Of a DNA stretch of 64,000 nt, positions 39,056 through 47,848 are shown piece by piece. The notes under the pieces were generated by a model. That model was not told the origin of the DNA. It was given only the letters and a program-made list of their open reading frames with translations, and did no database searches. Origin of the DNA: Cedecea neteri (GTDB taxonomy: Bacteria > Pseudomonadota > Gammaproteobacteria > Enterobacterales > Enterobacteriaceae); assembly GCF_000757825.1 (NCBI RefSeq), contig NZ_CP009451.1:3534001-3598000 (forward strand), read 5' to 3'. Position numbers and translations under genes: made by a program. Numbering within the stretch: the stretch's first letter is position 1; every line of letters begins with the position of its first letter.

Positions 39056-39820
39056 ATGTCCACCAGCCTGCAATTCAGCTTTGCCACGCGCCCACTGGTT
39101 CCGTTTGCCCATGACTATACTCATGGCGCAACGGAGCCGTGGCACAGTCATGACTGTGCGCAGCTATTGCATACGCTGAGCGGAGTGGTGCGAGTCGAAA
39201 CCGAAAAAGGTATCTGGGTTGTTCCACCCGGACGTGGCGTCTGGCTGCCGGCGGGGACTCAGCACCGCCTGCAAATCACCGGCAACGTGGCGGCGCGCAC
39301 GCTTTTTATCGATCCGTTCGCCCGGGCTGACTTACCCTCGGTGTGCCAGGTTGTGCAGATATCCACTTTACTGCGCGAGCTGATTATCACCTCTCTTCAA
39401 CTGCCGGAGGCCTACGCCGCTGGCAGCCGGGCGGAGCGTATTTATGAGCTGATCCTCGATGAAATTAGAGTGATCGCCGTGCTGCCGTTTAACCTGCCTG
39501 AACCTCAGTCTCCCGGCCTGCTGGCTTTATGCCGACAGATTCAGGCCGAGCCCGGTAAACCGTGGACAAACGCGCTGGCCGCTGAGCGGGTGAACGTCAG
39601 TGAACGAACGCTGCTGCGCCATTTTCGCCAGCAAACGGGCCTGGCGTTTAGCGAATGGCTGCGTAGGGCAAGGCTGATGGAAGCCCTCAACCGCCTTGCC
39701 CTGGGGCAGTCCGTGCTGCGTGTTGCGCTGGATCTGGGCTATGAGAGCCACAGCGCCTTCAGCGCCATGTTCCGTCGGACGCTCGGCGTTTCACCGAGCG
39801 ATTACTTCCTCTCTGATTAA
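39056..39820 (+). CDS. AraC-family transcriptional regulator with cupin sensor
   Basis: 254 residues. N-terminal cupin-like domain (HSHDCAQLLHTLSGVVRVET, PPGRGVWLPAGTQHRLQITG, about 28-80) and a C-terminal double HTH domain (about 160-250: WTNALAAERVNVSERTLLRHF, ALDLGYESHSAFSAMFRRTLGVSPSDYF). Similar to the YgbI/NimR-like group that controls neighbouring exporters, but no exporter is adjacent. Its stop overlaps the leuA2 stop by four bases on the other strand (tail to tail). Ligand unknown. Confidence 0.9.
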   Translation: MSTSLQFSFATRPLVPFAHDYTHGATEPWHSHDCAQLLHTLSGVVRVETEKGIWVVPPGRGVWLPAGTQHRLQITGNVAARTLFIDPFARADLPSVCQVVQISTLLRELIITSLQLPEAYAAGSRAERIYELILDEIRVIAVLPFNLPEPQSPGLLALCRQIQAEPGKPWTNALAAERVNVSERTLLRHFRQQTGLAFSEWLRRARLMEALNRLALGQSVLRVALDLGYESHSAFSAMFRRTLGVSPSDYFLSD

Positions 39821-41478
39821 CCCGCTGGCAGCGCATTTAACAGCGCCTGCAGCGAAGCGCGTGAGACGTCGTTATCAATGCCGGTTCCCCACCGGCTCAT
39901 GCCTTGCTTAAAGGTACAGCGGATATAGGCTGCCGATCGGCTTTCGCTGTGTCTGCCTAACGTATGCTCATGATAATCCTCAATAGAAAGCGTCAGAGCA
40001 AAGCGAGACTTGATGGCGTCCGCAGCGGCGGAAAGCAAGCCGTTGCCCTTGCCTTGCAGAGTGATAACGCCGTCCTGCGTCTGAACGCGGGCCCACAGCT
40101 GAAGCGACCCGTCGGCCTGGCTCTCCGTCCGGTAGTCCTGTAGCTGACGTGGTGCGGTTTGATGCGGGCCATAAAGCTCGCGGAACAGCTGCCACAGAGC
40201 GCTCAGCGTCATCTCGCTTCCTTCTCTGTCGGTCTGCGCCTGCACGTGACGGCTAAAGTCCTGCTGCAGCCCTCGCGGCAATACCAGGCCATGGTTTTGT
40301 TCCAGCATCCAGGCGGCACCGCTTTTCCCTGACTGACTGTTGACGCGGATCACTGCCTCATAACTACAGCCGATATCGTTCGGGTCGACCGGAAGATAGG
40401 GCATCTCCCACAAAGCTGAACTGGATTCCCCACGTGCGGTAAAACCTTTCTTGATGGCATCCTGATGCGAGCCGGAGAAGGCGGTAAACGCGAGTTTTCC
40501 GGCATAGGGATGGCGAGGATGTACCGGCAGCTGATTACACTGCTCGACCAGCTCCACCACCTGCTTCATATCGCTGAAGTCCAGCTGCGGTGAGATCCCC
40601 TGGCTATAAAGGTTCATCGCCAGCGTGACCAGGCAGACGTTGCCGGTGCGCTCCCCGTTGCCGAACAGGCAGCCTTCAACCCGGTCTGCTCCGGCAAGAA
40701 TGGCAAGTTCGGCGCTGGCGACGCCGCTGCCGCGATCGTTATGCGGATGCACGCTGATACAGACCGCATCGCGGCGGGAAAAGTGGCGGCAGAAATACTC
40801 AATCTGATCGGCATAGACGTTGGGCGTGTTCACCTCCACGGTAGCGGGCAGATTGATAATCATTGGGCGCTCGGGCGAGGGCTCCCAGACGTCTGCTACC
40901 GCCTCACAAATTTGCAGGGCAAACTCCGGCTCGGTAAAGCAAAAGGTTTCCGGGGAATATTCATATCGCCAGCGCGTCTGTGGATTTGCCTCGCACAGCG
41001 CTCGCACCTGGCGAGTGGCGGTCACCGCCAACTGAATAATCTCTTCTTTACTCTGACGGAACACCAGCTTGCGGAACAGCGGCGCCGTGGCGTTGTAAAG
41101 GTGCACAGTCGCGCTGTGGGCACCTTCAAGCGAAGCAAAGGTACGCTCAATAAGGTCGCTGCGCGCCTGGGTCAGCACCTGGATGGTTACGTCTTCGGGA
41201 ATACGATTTTCTTCAATCAGTTGACGCACAAACTGAAAGTCGGTTTCTGAGGCGGAAGGGAAGGCGACCTCTATCTCTTTAAAACCGCACTTCAGCAGCA
41301 AATCCCAGAAGCGCAGCTTGCGGGCTGCGTCCATCGGTTCGGCCAGGGCCTGGTTGCCATCGCGCAGGTCGGTGGAGAGCCAGCGGGGAGCCTGCGTCAG
41401 GGTTTTGTCCGGCCACTGGCGGTCGGCTAATTGAATCGGCGCGTGGGCGAGGTATTTTTGCGATGGGTTGGTCAGCAT
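39817..41478 (-). CDS. 2-isopropylmalate synthase, long (LeuA2) form
   Basis: Condenses 2-oxoisovalerate with acetyl-CoA. 553 residues of the long form seen in actinobacteria and some proteobacteria; it differs from the enteric LeuA of the leuABCD operon in carrying a leader of about 35 residues before the TIM barrel. Catalytic and metal residues: RWLSTDLRDGNQALAEP near 32-48, ISVHPHNDRGSGVASAELA near 240, GNGERTGNVCLVT near 275. A C-terminal regulatory domain follows about 440. As enterics usually have leuA elsewhere, this is likely a paralogue. Its ribosome binding site can be paired by an upstream hairpin (41486-41516). Confidence 0.92.
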   Translation of the reverse strand: MLTNPSQKYLAHAPIQLADRQWPDKTLTQAPRWLSTDLRDGNQALAEPMDAARKLRFWDLLLKCGFKEIEVAFPSASETDFQFVRQLIEENRIPEDVTIQVLTQARSDLIERTFASLEGAHSATVHLYNATAPLFRKLVFRQSKEEIIQLAVTATRQVRALCEANPQTRWRYEYSPETFCFTEPEFALQICEAVADVWEPSPERPMIINLPATVEVNTPNVYADQIEYFCRHFSRRDAVCISVHPHNDRGSGVASAELAILAGADRVEGCLFGNGERTGNVCLVTLAMNLYSQGISPQLDFSDMKQVVELVEQCNQLPVHPRHPYAGKLAFTAFSGSHQDAIKKGFTARGESSSALWEMPYLPVDPNDIGCSYEAVIRVNSQSGKSGAAWMLEQNHGLVLPRGLQQDFSRHVQAQTDREGSEMTLSALWQLFRELYGPHQTAPRQLQDYRTESQADGSLQLWARVQTQDGVITLQGKGNGLLSAAADAIKSRFALTLSIEDYHEHTLGRHSESRSAAYIRCTFKQGMSRWGTGIDNDVSRASLQALLNALPAG

Positions 41479-41485
41479 CAGGATC

Positions 41486-41516
41486 CTCCAGGTCGTGTGG
41501 TCTGTTTATCCTGGAG
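41486..41516 (-). promoter_or_regulatory. Leader hairpin covering the leuA2 ribosome binding site
   Basis: CTCCAGG (minus strand, 41516-41510) pairs with CCTGGAG (41492-41486), the latter forming part of the Shine-Dalgarno GGAGG seven bases before ATG. A second hairpin AACCTGGCGGTTTCGCC...CAGGTT lies further upstream at 41550-41575. Could give translational control; not tested. Confidence 0.35.
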
Positions 41517-41586
41517 AAGAACGACATTTGATACTGGCGCAAAGCTGACAACCTGTATGGCGAAACCGCCAGGTTCGGGCAAAGAA

Positions 41587-41608
41587 AAAGGAGCCCGAAG
41601 GCTCCTTT
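41587..41608 (-). terminator. emrB rho-independent terminator
   Basis: On the minus strand AAAGGAGCC / GGCTCCTTT with loop TTCG, followed by TTCTTTG, 10 bases after the emrB stop. Confidence 0.9.
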
Positions 41609-41618
41609 ATAAAGTGCA

Positions 41619-43157
41619 CTAGTGCGCGCCACCGCCTCCGCCGCCCGCCCCGAAAGGCGGCCTGGCAAACCACACCAGACCAAGCAGCAGAATAAATACC
41701 CCTGCCGAGAACCAGAAAATCTCGTTGGCGGAGATGATCAGCCCCTGGTTGGTGATCTGCTGGGCGATGTAGCCGGAAGCCTGCTGCTGCGTCATACCCA
41801 AGCCCTGAAGCTGGTTGTAGGTTTCAACCGAGTTCGGGTTAAACGGCGTGATCGACTCCGTCAGCTGCGCATGGTGCAGCGACTCGCGGTTCGTCCACAG
41901 CGTGGTCGTTATCGAGGTGCCAATCGAACCCGCCAATGTACGGGTAAAGTTCGACAGGCTCGACGCCGCGGCAAGACGCTCCGGCGGCAGCCCAGAGAGG
42001 GTAATTGTGGTCAGCGGCATGAAGAAGCACGCTACCGCAAAGCCCTGAATAAACTGCGGCCAGGCCGAGGCGGCAAAGTCCATCCCCGGTTCAAAGGTAT
42101 ACGCACGCCAGTAGAAGCACACCGCATACATAATGAAGCTGAAGGTGACCAGGCGACGCATGTCGAGCTTATGCGCGAAGCGGCCGATAATCGGCGACAG
42201 CAGCACCGGGATTATCCCTACCGGCGCGGACGCAAGCCCGGCCCAGGTCGCGGTATAGCCGTACACTTCCTGCAAGAGCTGCGGCAAGAGCACAATCGCG
42301 CCGAAATAGAGCATGTAGGCGAGACTGATACACAGGCAGCCGATGGTAAAGTTTCTCGACTTAAACAGCGACAGGTCGACTATCGGGTTGTCGTCGGTGA
42401 GCTCCCACACAATCAGGAAGCTGATAGTGACCACCGCCACGACCGTCAGCACGATGATTTCCGTCGAGTTGAACCAGTCCAGCTCTTTACCGCGGTCGAG
42501 CATGATCTGCAGGCTACCAATCCCCAATACCAGCAACGCCAGCCCAATGCCGTCAATGCGGCGCTGCTCGGTGCGGGTTTCGCGGCCTCGCAGGGCCTGC
42601 AGGCCCATCAGTACCACGACAATGCCGATCGGCACGTTGATGAAGAAGATCCAGCCCCAGTGGTAGTTATCGCTGATATAGCCGCCCAGAATTGGGCCGC
42701 AAATCGGCGCGACGATAACCGTCATTGACCACAGCGCCAGCGCAATGCTGCGTTTGGCGGGAGGATAGTTGCTCAGCAACAGGCTCTGCGACAGCGGGAT
42801 CAGCGGCCCGGCAACAATCCCCTGAATCACGCGGAAGAAGATAAGCATCGTCAGGCTGTTCGACATGCCGCACGCCCAGGAGGCAATAGCGAACAGCACG
42901 GTCGACCACAGGAACAGCTTCACTTCACCGAAGCGTTTTGCCAGCCAGCCGGTTATCGGGATTGAAATGGCGTTGGCCACCCCAAATGAGGTGATAACCC
43001 ACGTGCCCTGGCTCAGGGATGAGCCCAGGTTACCGGCAATGGTCGGGATAGCCACGTTAGCGATGGTGGAGTCCAGCACCTGCATAAAGGTCGCCAGCGA
43101 CAGGGCGATGGTCATAATGACCAGCTGGGCCCCTTCTAGCGGTTTTTGTTGTGCCAT
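41619..43157 (-). CDS. emrB: EmrB, multidrug efflux MFS transporter (DHA2 family)
   Basis: Inner-membrane proton-drug antiporter with 14 predicted helices that works with EmrA and TolC to expel hydrophobic uncouplers and drugs. 512 residues as in E. coli. Motif D1 LDSTIANVAIPTIAGNLG near 28-45, motif A GWLAKRFGEVKLFLWS near 70, motif C GPLIPLSQSLLLSN near 125. The C-terminus is glycine-rich (GAGGGGGGAH). Starts 15 bases after emrA ends. Confidence 0.98.
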   Translation of the reverse strand: MAQQKPLEGAQLVIMTIALSLATFMQVLDSTIANVAIPTIAGNLGSSLSQGTWVITSFGVANAISIPITGWLAKRFGEVKLFLWSTVLFAIASWACGMSNSLTMLIFFRVIQGIVAGPLIPLSQSLLLSNYPPAKRSIALALWSMTVIVAPICGPILGGYISDNYHWGWIFFINVPIGIVVVLMGLQALRGRETRTEQRRIDGIGLALLVLGIGSLQIMLDRGKELDWFNSTEIIVLTVVAVVTISFLIVWELTDDNPIVDLSLFKSRNFTIGCLCISLAYMLYFGAIVLLPQLLQEVYGYTATWAGLASAPVGIIPVLLSPIIGRFAHKLDMRRLVTFSFIMYAVCFYWRAYTFEPGMDFAASAWPQFIQGFAVACFFMPLTTITLSGLPPERLAAASSLSNFTRTLAGSIGTSITTTLWTNRESLHHAQLTESITPFNPNSVETYNQLQGLGMTQQQASGYIAQQITNQGLIISANEIFWFSAGVFILLLGLVWFARPPFGAGGGGGGAH

Positions 43158-43172
43158 ACGCCCTCCGCTCTA

Positions 43173-44345
43173 TTAACCCGCATTGGCCTGAATAATCTGG
43201 TCAATAAGCTGGTTAGCTGGCGCCAGATTCAGCTCACGCGCGTTACTTTCGTACGCTGGCGTGCTGCGGGTCTGGGATGACAGCACGCTCCCGTCGCGGT
43301 TGCTGGTATCGACGTTCACCAGCGTGGACAGACCGATGCGCAGCGGATGCTGTTCAATCTGTTTGGCGTCGAGTTCGATACGAACCGGCAGGCGTTGAAC
43401 CACTTTGATCCAGTTCCCGGTGGCGTTCTGCGCTGGCAGCAGCGAGAAGGCGCTGCCGGTGCCCATATCCAGGCCGACAACTTTACCGGTGTACTTCACT
43501 TCGTCGCCGTAGATATCACTGATGACGGTGGCAGGCTGGCCGATGCGCATATGTGCCAGCTGGGTTTCTTTAAAGTTAGCGTCCACCCACAATCCGCTGG
43601 CCGGCACGATGGCCATCAGCGGCGTGGACGGGCTGATTTGGGCGCCAACCTGCACGGCCCGGCGAGAAACATAGCCGGTCATTGGGCTGACGATTTTAGT
43701 CCGCTGCAGCGCCATCCAGCTGTTGCGAACTTCGGTGGCCGCCTGCTGAACGGCAGGCTGTTCTTCCAGCTTAGTGCCGAGGATCATTGCCTGGTTAGCA
43801 TTGTATTGCTGAACGGCAACGTCCAGTTGAGCCTGAGCGCTGGTCACCGCATCACGGGCGTGCTGCAATTCTTCGCGGCCAATCAGGTTGGCGCTGCCCA
43901 GCGGAATACGGCGGTTCAGGTCGGTTTGTGCCTGAGCCAGCGCGGTTTTCTGCAGTTCGATGTTCGCCTGATACTGCTTGCTGTTGATCATCAACTGGCG
44001 AGTCTGGCGCACGCTTGAGGCCAGCTGAGTTTTTGCTTTCTCAAACGCCTGCTCGGCATCGGCACCGTCGAGGCTGACCAGTACATCACCCTGTTTTACA
44101 AAATCGGTATTGTCTGCCCAGACTTTGGTCACGCTACCGGAGACCTGGGCCATGATCTGCACCTGATTTCCTGCGACATAAGCATCATCGGTCTCTTCAA
44201 AGTGACGCAGCACCAAAAACCAATAGATTCCATATGCCACGGCAATAATGACAAAGAGCAAGGTCAACAAGATCAGGGCGCTCTTACGTTTGCCTTTCTT
44301 GTTAGCCGGTTGCTGCGGGGCTTGAGTCTCCGCATTTGCGCTCAT
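43173..44345 (-). CDS. emrA: EmrA, membrane fusion protein of the EmrAB-TolC pump
   Basis: Periplasmic adaptor. ATG at 44345 (MSANAETQ) gives 390 residues, matching E. coli; 34 upstream in-frame codons are rejected. One membrane anchor about 25-46 (LILLTLLFVIIAVAYGIYWF), lipoyl half-motifs around 60-85 and 245-260, a long coiled-coil hairpin about 95-210, and the beta-barrel domain. Preceded by a 10-bp hairpin in the emrR-emrA gap. Confidence 0.98.
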   Translation of the reverse strand: MSANAETQAPQQPANKKGKRKSALILLTLLFVIIAVAYGIYWFLVLRHFEETDDAYVAGNQVQIMAQVSGSVTKVWADNTDFVKQGDVLVSLDGADAEQAFEKAKTQLASSVRQTRQLMINSKQYQANIELQKTALAQAQTDLNRRIPLGSANLIGREELQHARDAVTSAQAQLDVAVQQYNANQAMILGTKLEEQPAVQQAATEVRNSWMALQRTKIVSPMTGYVSRRAVQVGAQISPSTPLMAIVPASGLWVDANFKETQLAHMRIGQPATVISDIYGDEVKYTGKVVGLDMGTGSAFSLLPAQNATGNWIKVVQRLPVRIELDAKQIEQHPLRIGLSTLVNVDTSNRDGSVLSSQTRSTPAYESNARELNLAPANQLIDQIIQANAG

Positions 44346-44404
44346 GCTAATCTCCACCTGTTTATTATTATTTCCGGTCAGCTGAGCCGACCTGTTAGAC
44401 CTGA

Positions 44405-44431
44405 CAGGCCAGCAAGGAGATTGCTGGCCTG
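44405..44431 (-). other. Hairpin between emrR and emrA
   Basis: Perfect 10-bp stem CAGGCCAGCA / TGCTGGCCTG, 7-base loop. No U-run follows on the coding strand, so it may lower read-through or set RNA processing between the repressor and the pump genes. Confidence 0.6.
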
Positions 44432-44480
44432 AGAGTAGTTGTGACATCGGATTGTTGTCGGACGTGCAGACGGTGACAGC

Positions 44481-45011
44481 TTAGCTCAGTGCTTCAAGGA
44501 TCACTTTGTCCTCTTCCATCTGGTCGAGGCGGTTGAGCAGCTTACGGGTGATCATTTCCAGCTGCTCTTTTTCGCCGGCGTCGAGCGCGGACCACAGCTG
44601 ATGCAGGCAGTTATGCTGCGGCGGCAGCACCTGGCGCAGGAATTCGTGACCTTTTTCGGTCAAATGCAGATGCAGGCAGCGGCGATCGTTATCGCTTTCA
44701 CGGCGTTCGATCCAGCCGCGTTTTTCCAGCTCATCGGCGATACGGGTCGCGTTGGTGCGGGATGAACCCAGCGCGCAGCTAAGCTCAGAAGGCTGAATGC
44801 TGTGATTTTCCTGGGACTCAAGGGTAATGAGTGCCATGAATAAGGTCTCGTTGATCCCTTGCGCCTTCAGCATCTTATTGCGGTTTTCCAGCAGTTTACC
44901 CTGCATGTGCATACAAAGACGCGTCAACAGAACCTCCTGGTACGGGAACTCCTGATAACGTTTGGCGCGGAACTTCAGCATTTGTTCTATGGGCGTGAAC
45001 GAACTATCCAT
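44481..45011 (-). CDS. emrR: EmrR (MprA), MarR-family repressor of emrRAB
   Basis: 176-residue MarR-family repressor that releases DNA when it binds uncouplers or salicylate-like drugs. Winged-helix core about 55-120 ([43 protein letters not shown]). Length as in E. coli. It is first in the operon; a promoter match and decameric repeats lie directly upstream. Confidence 0.98.
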   Translation of the reverse strand: MDSSFTPIEQMLKFRAKRYQEFPYQEVLLTRLCMHMQGKLLENRNKMLKAQGINETLFMALITLESQENHSIQPSELSCALGSSRTNATRIADELEKRGWIERRESDNDRRCLHLHLTEKGHEFLRQVLPPQHNCLHQLWSALDAGEKEQLEMITRKLLNRLDQMEEDKVILEALS

Positions 45012-45041
45012 TTTGGCATAACCTCATTAGTTGCAGCCGAT

Positions 45042-45070
45042 ATAGTAACGATGGTGACAAATAAAGTAAA
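45042..45070 (-). promoter_or_regulatory. Putative emrRAB promoter
   Basis: Minus strand TTTACT (45070-45065), 17-base spacer, TACTAT (45047-45042). It lies about 30 bases before the emrR ATG and abuts the decamer repeats at 45081-45120. Confidence 0.6.
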
Positions 45071-45080
45071 TGCATTATTT

Positions 45081-45120
45081 ATACGTTTATATGCGCTTGT
45101 ATACGTTTATATACGTTTGG
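45081..45120. repeat. Four tandem decamers upstream of the emrR promoter
   Basis: ATACGTTTAT, ATGCGCTTGT, ATACGTTTAT and ATACGTTTGG follow each other without gap, so the motif recurs at one helical turn. This could be a bend or a cluster of operator half-sites for EmrR or another regulator. Confidence 0.7.
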
Positions 45121-45393
45121 TTGTTGCCACCATCGGCGTAAACCACGCTAAGCCATAGCCCAGAGCGCTAAGCAGCGTGGGGGAAGAAAATGGGTTTCGA
45201 GTAGGGTAACGACGTTTAACGGCATCGAAGCCGGAGGCTGATGCCTTGAGGACAGGAGAAATGGCGATGGAAAAGCTGCTTTTCAGTCTGACGAACAGTT
45301 TCGCCCTGTGGCGATTGTCGGCTGAAACAGTTGCGGGTCTATCCATATACGGTGTTAATAAATAACCTGCGTTAATGTCACTCGAATTAGTAA

Positions 45394-45423
45394 ACGGGGA
45401 CAACCTTAACAGACTGTCCCCGT
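45394..45423 (-). terminator. ygaY terminator-like hairpin
   Basis: Nine-bp stem ACGGGGACA / TGTCCCCGT with a 12-base loop; on the minus strand followed by TTACTAATT. It lies about 45 bases beyond the ygaY stop. The stretch between it and the emrR promoter (about 45121-45393) holds no gene I can support. Confidence 0.6.
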
Positions 45424-45466
45424 CATTACATCTTCAATTTCCCTTACGGGCAGTGGCGATATCGCG

Positions 45467-46645
45467 CTAATCGGCCTGCCGCTGGTATCCGCGCCACCAC
45501 ACTACCAAATTTAGTAGGGCGACGCTGGCGCCGGCGATACACACGCCATTCCAGCCCGCATGTTGGTAAGCACTCGCTGAAATCAAAGAGCCCGCCGCGC
45601 CGCCGATGAAATAGCTGGTCATGTAGCCGGCGGTCAGTCGGTTACGCGCTTCCGGCATCATGCGGTAAATCAGACTCTGGTTGGTGATGTGAACGCCCTG
45701 CACGGTCAGGTCCAGCACCAAAATACCAATAATCAACGCGATGGCCGAGAACTGACCGAAGGCGATCGCGACCCACGAGAGCAGCAGCAGCAGCAGGCCA
45801 ATGGTGGTGGTGTGGTGTCCTTTGCCCTTATCGACCAACCCGCCAGCGGGGCGAGCACCGAGCGCGCCTGCGGCGCCTGCCAGACCGAACAGGCCGATAA
45901 CGCCTTCGGAATAGTTAAACGGCGGCGAGGCCAGCAGGAACGCCATTGAGGTCCAGAGAATACTGAAGTTGGCGAAGGTCAGGCAGCCCAGCAGGGCGCG
46001 GGTGCGCAGCAGGCTATTTTTGATAAACAGACTGAAGATAGAGCTCAGCAGCTGCGGATAGTTGAGGTGGCTGTCCTGCTTCACCTGCGGCAATCCGCGC
46101 CACAGGGCGAGCGCCATCAGCGCCATCAGCACGCTGGCAACCCAGTAAACGGTGCGCCAGCCGCCAAGGCTTGCCAGCAAACCGGCCACGGTACGCGCCA
46201 GCAGGATCCCAAGCAGCAGCCCGCTCATAATCGTCCCGACAACTTTTCCGCGTTTTTCCGGTGCCGCGAGCGTGGCGGCAAACGGCACGAGAATTTGTGC
46301 CACCACGGAGAAAAGTCCGGTCAGCGCGGTGCCCAGAATCATCATCCACAGGGACTGGCTGGTGGCGGTGATCAGCATCCCGCCTGCCGCCAGCAGCGTC
46401 ATAAAGACGATAAGCCCACGACGCTCAAACATGTCGCCAAGCGGAACCAGCAGCAACAGCCCGGCCGCATAGCCAAGCTGTGCCGTTGTGACGATGAAAC
46501 CTGCCTGGTTTACCGAGAGTGAGAAGGCGTTTGCGATGGTATCGAGCAGCGGCTGCGCATAGTAGTTGCTGGCCACCGCGAGGCCGGTCGCGACGGACAT
46601 CAGGACGATCAGCGCCGGGCTGAGTCCGTGAGTATTGTTTTTCAT
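45467..46645 (-). CDS. ygaY: YgaY, MFS transporter (intact homologue)
   Basis: 392-residue MFS protein with 12 predicted helices; motif A GDMFERRGLIVFMTLLAAGG near 70 and LARTVAGLLASLGGWRTVYW near 150, typical of the inner-membrane drug/sugar efflux group. ATG at 46645 follows GAAGATAATA; an in-frame TTG four codons upstream is less likely. It lies between proX and emrR like ygaY of E. coli K-12, which is a pseudogene there; here it is full length. ygaZ and ygaH, expected before emrR in E. coli, are missing. Substrate unknown. Confidence 0.85.
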   Translation of the reverse strand: MKNNTHGLSPALIVLMSVATGLAVASNYYAQPLLDTIANAFSLSVNQAGFIVTTAQLGYAAGLLLLVPLGDMFERRGLIVFMTLLAAGGMLITATSQSLWMMILGTALTGLFSVVAQILVPFAATLAAPEKRGKVVGTIMSGLLLGILLARTVAGLLASLGGWRTVYWVASVLMALMALALWRGLPQVKQDSHLNYPQLLSSIFSLFIKNSLLRTRALLGCLTFANFSILWTSMAFLLASPPFNYSEGVIGLFGLAGAAGALGARPAGGLVDKGKGHHTTTIGLLLLLLSWVAIAFGQFSAIALIIGILVLDLTVQGVHITNQSLIYRMMPEARNRLTAGYMTSYFIGGAAGSLISASAYQHAGWNGVCIAGASVALLNLVVWWRGYQRQAD

Positions 46646-46738
46646 TATTATCTTCAACTTGCCAAAGAGAGGTCTGAATAATAGCGAAAAATTATGTCAG
46701 CAGTAGGGAAGGTGGGTGTCGGATCGTGCGGTGATTGA

Positions 46739-46797
46739 CCCTCACCCCGGCCCTCCCCCTGGAAGGGAGAGGGGGAAATAAAGGGAGGTGAGGGGAG
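46739..46797. repeat. REP-like palindromic repeat between ygaY and proX
   Basis: CCCTCACCCCGGCCCTCCCC followed by GGAAGGGAGAGGG and a distal GGTGAGGGG form nested hairpins. The same core CCCTCACCCCGGCCCTC occurs at 55706-55725. Located just downstream of proX on its coding strand, where such units often stabilise mRNA ends or terminate. Confidence 0.75.
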
Positions 46798-46799
46798 AT

Positions 46800-47792
46800 T
46801 TATTTCGCCGCCAGCGCCTCTTTCACCCAGCCGTCAAACTGCGCCTGGTGCGCTTTGATCCAACCGTCCACGTGGCCGTTAACATCGGCTTCGGAAGACT
46901 TGCCGTTATGCATCATCGCGTTCTGAGCATTAATGTCCGCCAGCGGCAGCTTCATGAGGGCAAACAGCTTCGCGGCCTGCGGGTTCTTCTCGGCCCATGC
47001 CTTGTTGGCGACAATGTGCATGGTGCTCACCGGGAAGCCGTAGTTAGCGCCGTTAGGCAGTTTGGTATCGATATCTTTCTGCACGCCCGGCAGGGAAGAG
47101 AACGGCACCTGCAGCCAGACCACGTCTTTACCTGGCTTCAGCACGTCGCTTACCCAATAGGGGGTCCAGGTGTAGTACAGAACCGGCTTGCCTTCTTTAA
47201 AGCGAGCGATAGTGTCGGCCATCATTGCCGAGTAGTTGCCGTGGTTGACGGTAACGGTGTTCGCCAGCTTGTAGGCTTCATTCTGGTGATTAATCACCGC
47301 CTCACAGCCCCAGCCAGGCGTACAGCCCATCATGTCGGCTTTGCCGTCGCCGTTGCTGTCGAACAGTTTGGCGATTTTCGGGTCTTTTAGCTGCTCAATA
47401 TTGGTGATGTGGTACTGGTCAGCGGTTTTCTTGTCGATGAGGTAACCCTGAGCCGCGCCGGTCACGAAGGTGCCTTCGCGGTAGAATTTCTTGTCACCGC
47501 CTGCGGCGGCGTACATATCATCATGCAGCGACCGCCAGTTAACGGCGGTAAAGGTGGCGTCGCCGGCGGCGATAGAGGTGTAGCCGACGTTATAGTCCAC
47601 TTCACTTGGCTTATTCACGGTGTAGCCCATTTTTTCCAGCGCGCGGCTCACCAGCAGCGTCTGGAAGCTCTCCTCAGAGATGGTGCTCTGTATCGGCTGA
47701 ACGGTGATGCCTTTGCCCGGCAAGTCTGCCGCAAAAGCGCTGGTGGAAACGAGTGTGGCAAGAGCTGTGGCTAAAATAGCGTTGTGTCGCAT
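46800..47792 (-). CDS. proX: ProX, glycine betaine/proline betaine binding protein
   Basis: Periplasmic binding protein of the osmotically induced ProU importer. 330 residues, E. coli length, with Sec signal peptide ending SAFAAD (cleavage near 21). Aromatic-cage tryptophans are visible in [23 protein letters not shown] and [13 protein letters not shown]. The pair of cysteines in GCTPGWGC probably forms a disulfide. Third gene of proVWX, 56 bases after proW. Confidence 0.98.
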   Translation of the reverse strand: MRHNAILATALATLVSTSAFAADLPGKGITVQPIQSTISEESFQTLLVSRALEKMGYTVNKPSEVDYNVGYTSIAAGDATFTAVNWRSLHDDMYAAAGGDKKFYREGTFVTGAAQGYLIDKKTADQYHITNIEQLKDPKIAKLFDSNGDGKADMMGCTPGWGCEAVINHQNEAYKLANTVTVNHGNYSAMMADTIARFKEGKPVLYYTWTPYWVSDVLKPGKDVVWLQVPFSSLPGVQKDIDTKLPNGANYGFPVSTMHIVANKAWAEKNPQAAKLFALMKLPLADINAQNAMMHNGKSSEADVNGHVDGWIKAHQAQFDGWVKEALAAK

Positions 47793-47848
47793 CGTTATTC
47801 CTTTTTAATGGTGATGGGGCGAGGGGCGACCCGAGGCCGCCGCCAGGC

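Noticed and set aside
41622..42728. 368-codon plus-strand frame opposite emrB
   Set aside because: Antisense shadow of emrB with Arg/His/Gln-rich composition, no ribosome binding site and no family.
45107..45403. 98-codon minus-strand frame between emrR and ygaY
   Set aside because: No recognisable family, no ribosome binding site, and it includes the terminator hairpin and part of the decamer repeats. Not a ygaZ or ygaH remnant that I can recognise.
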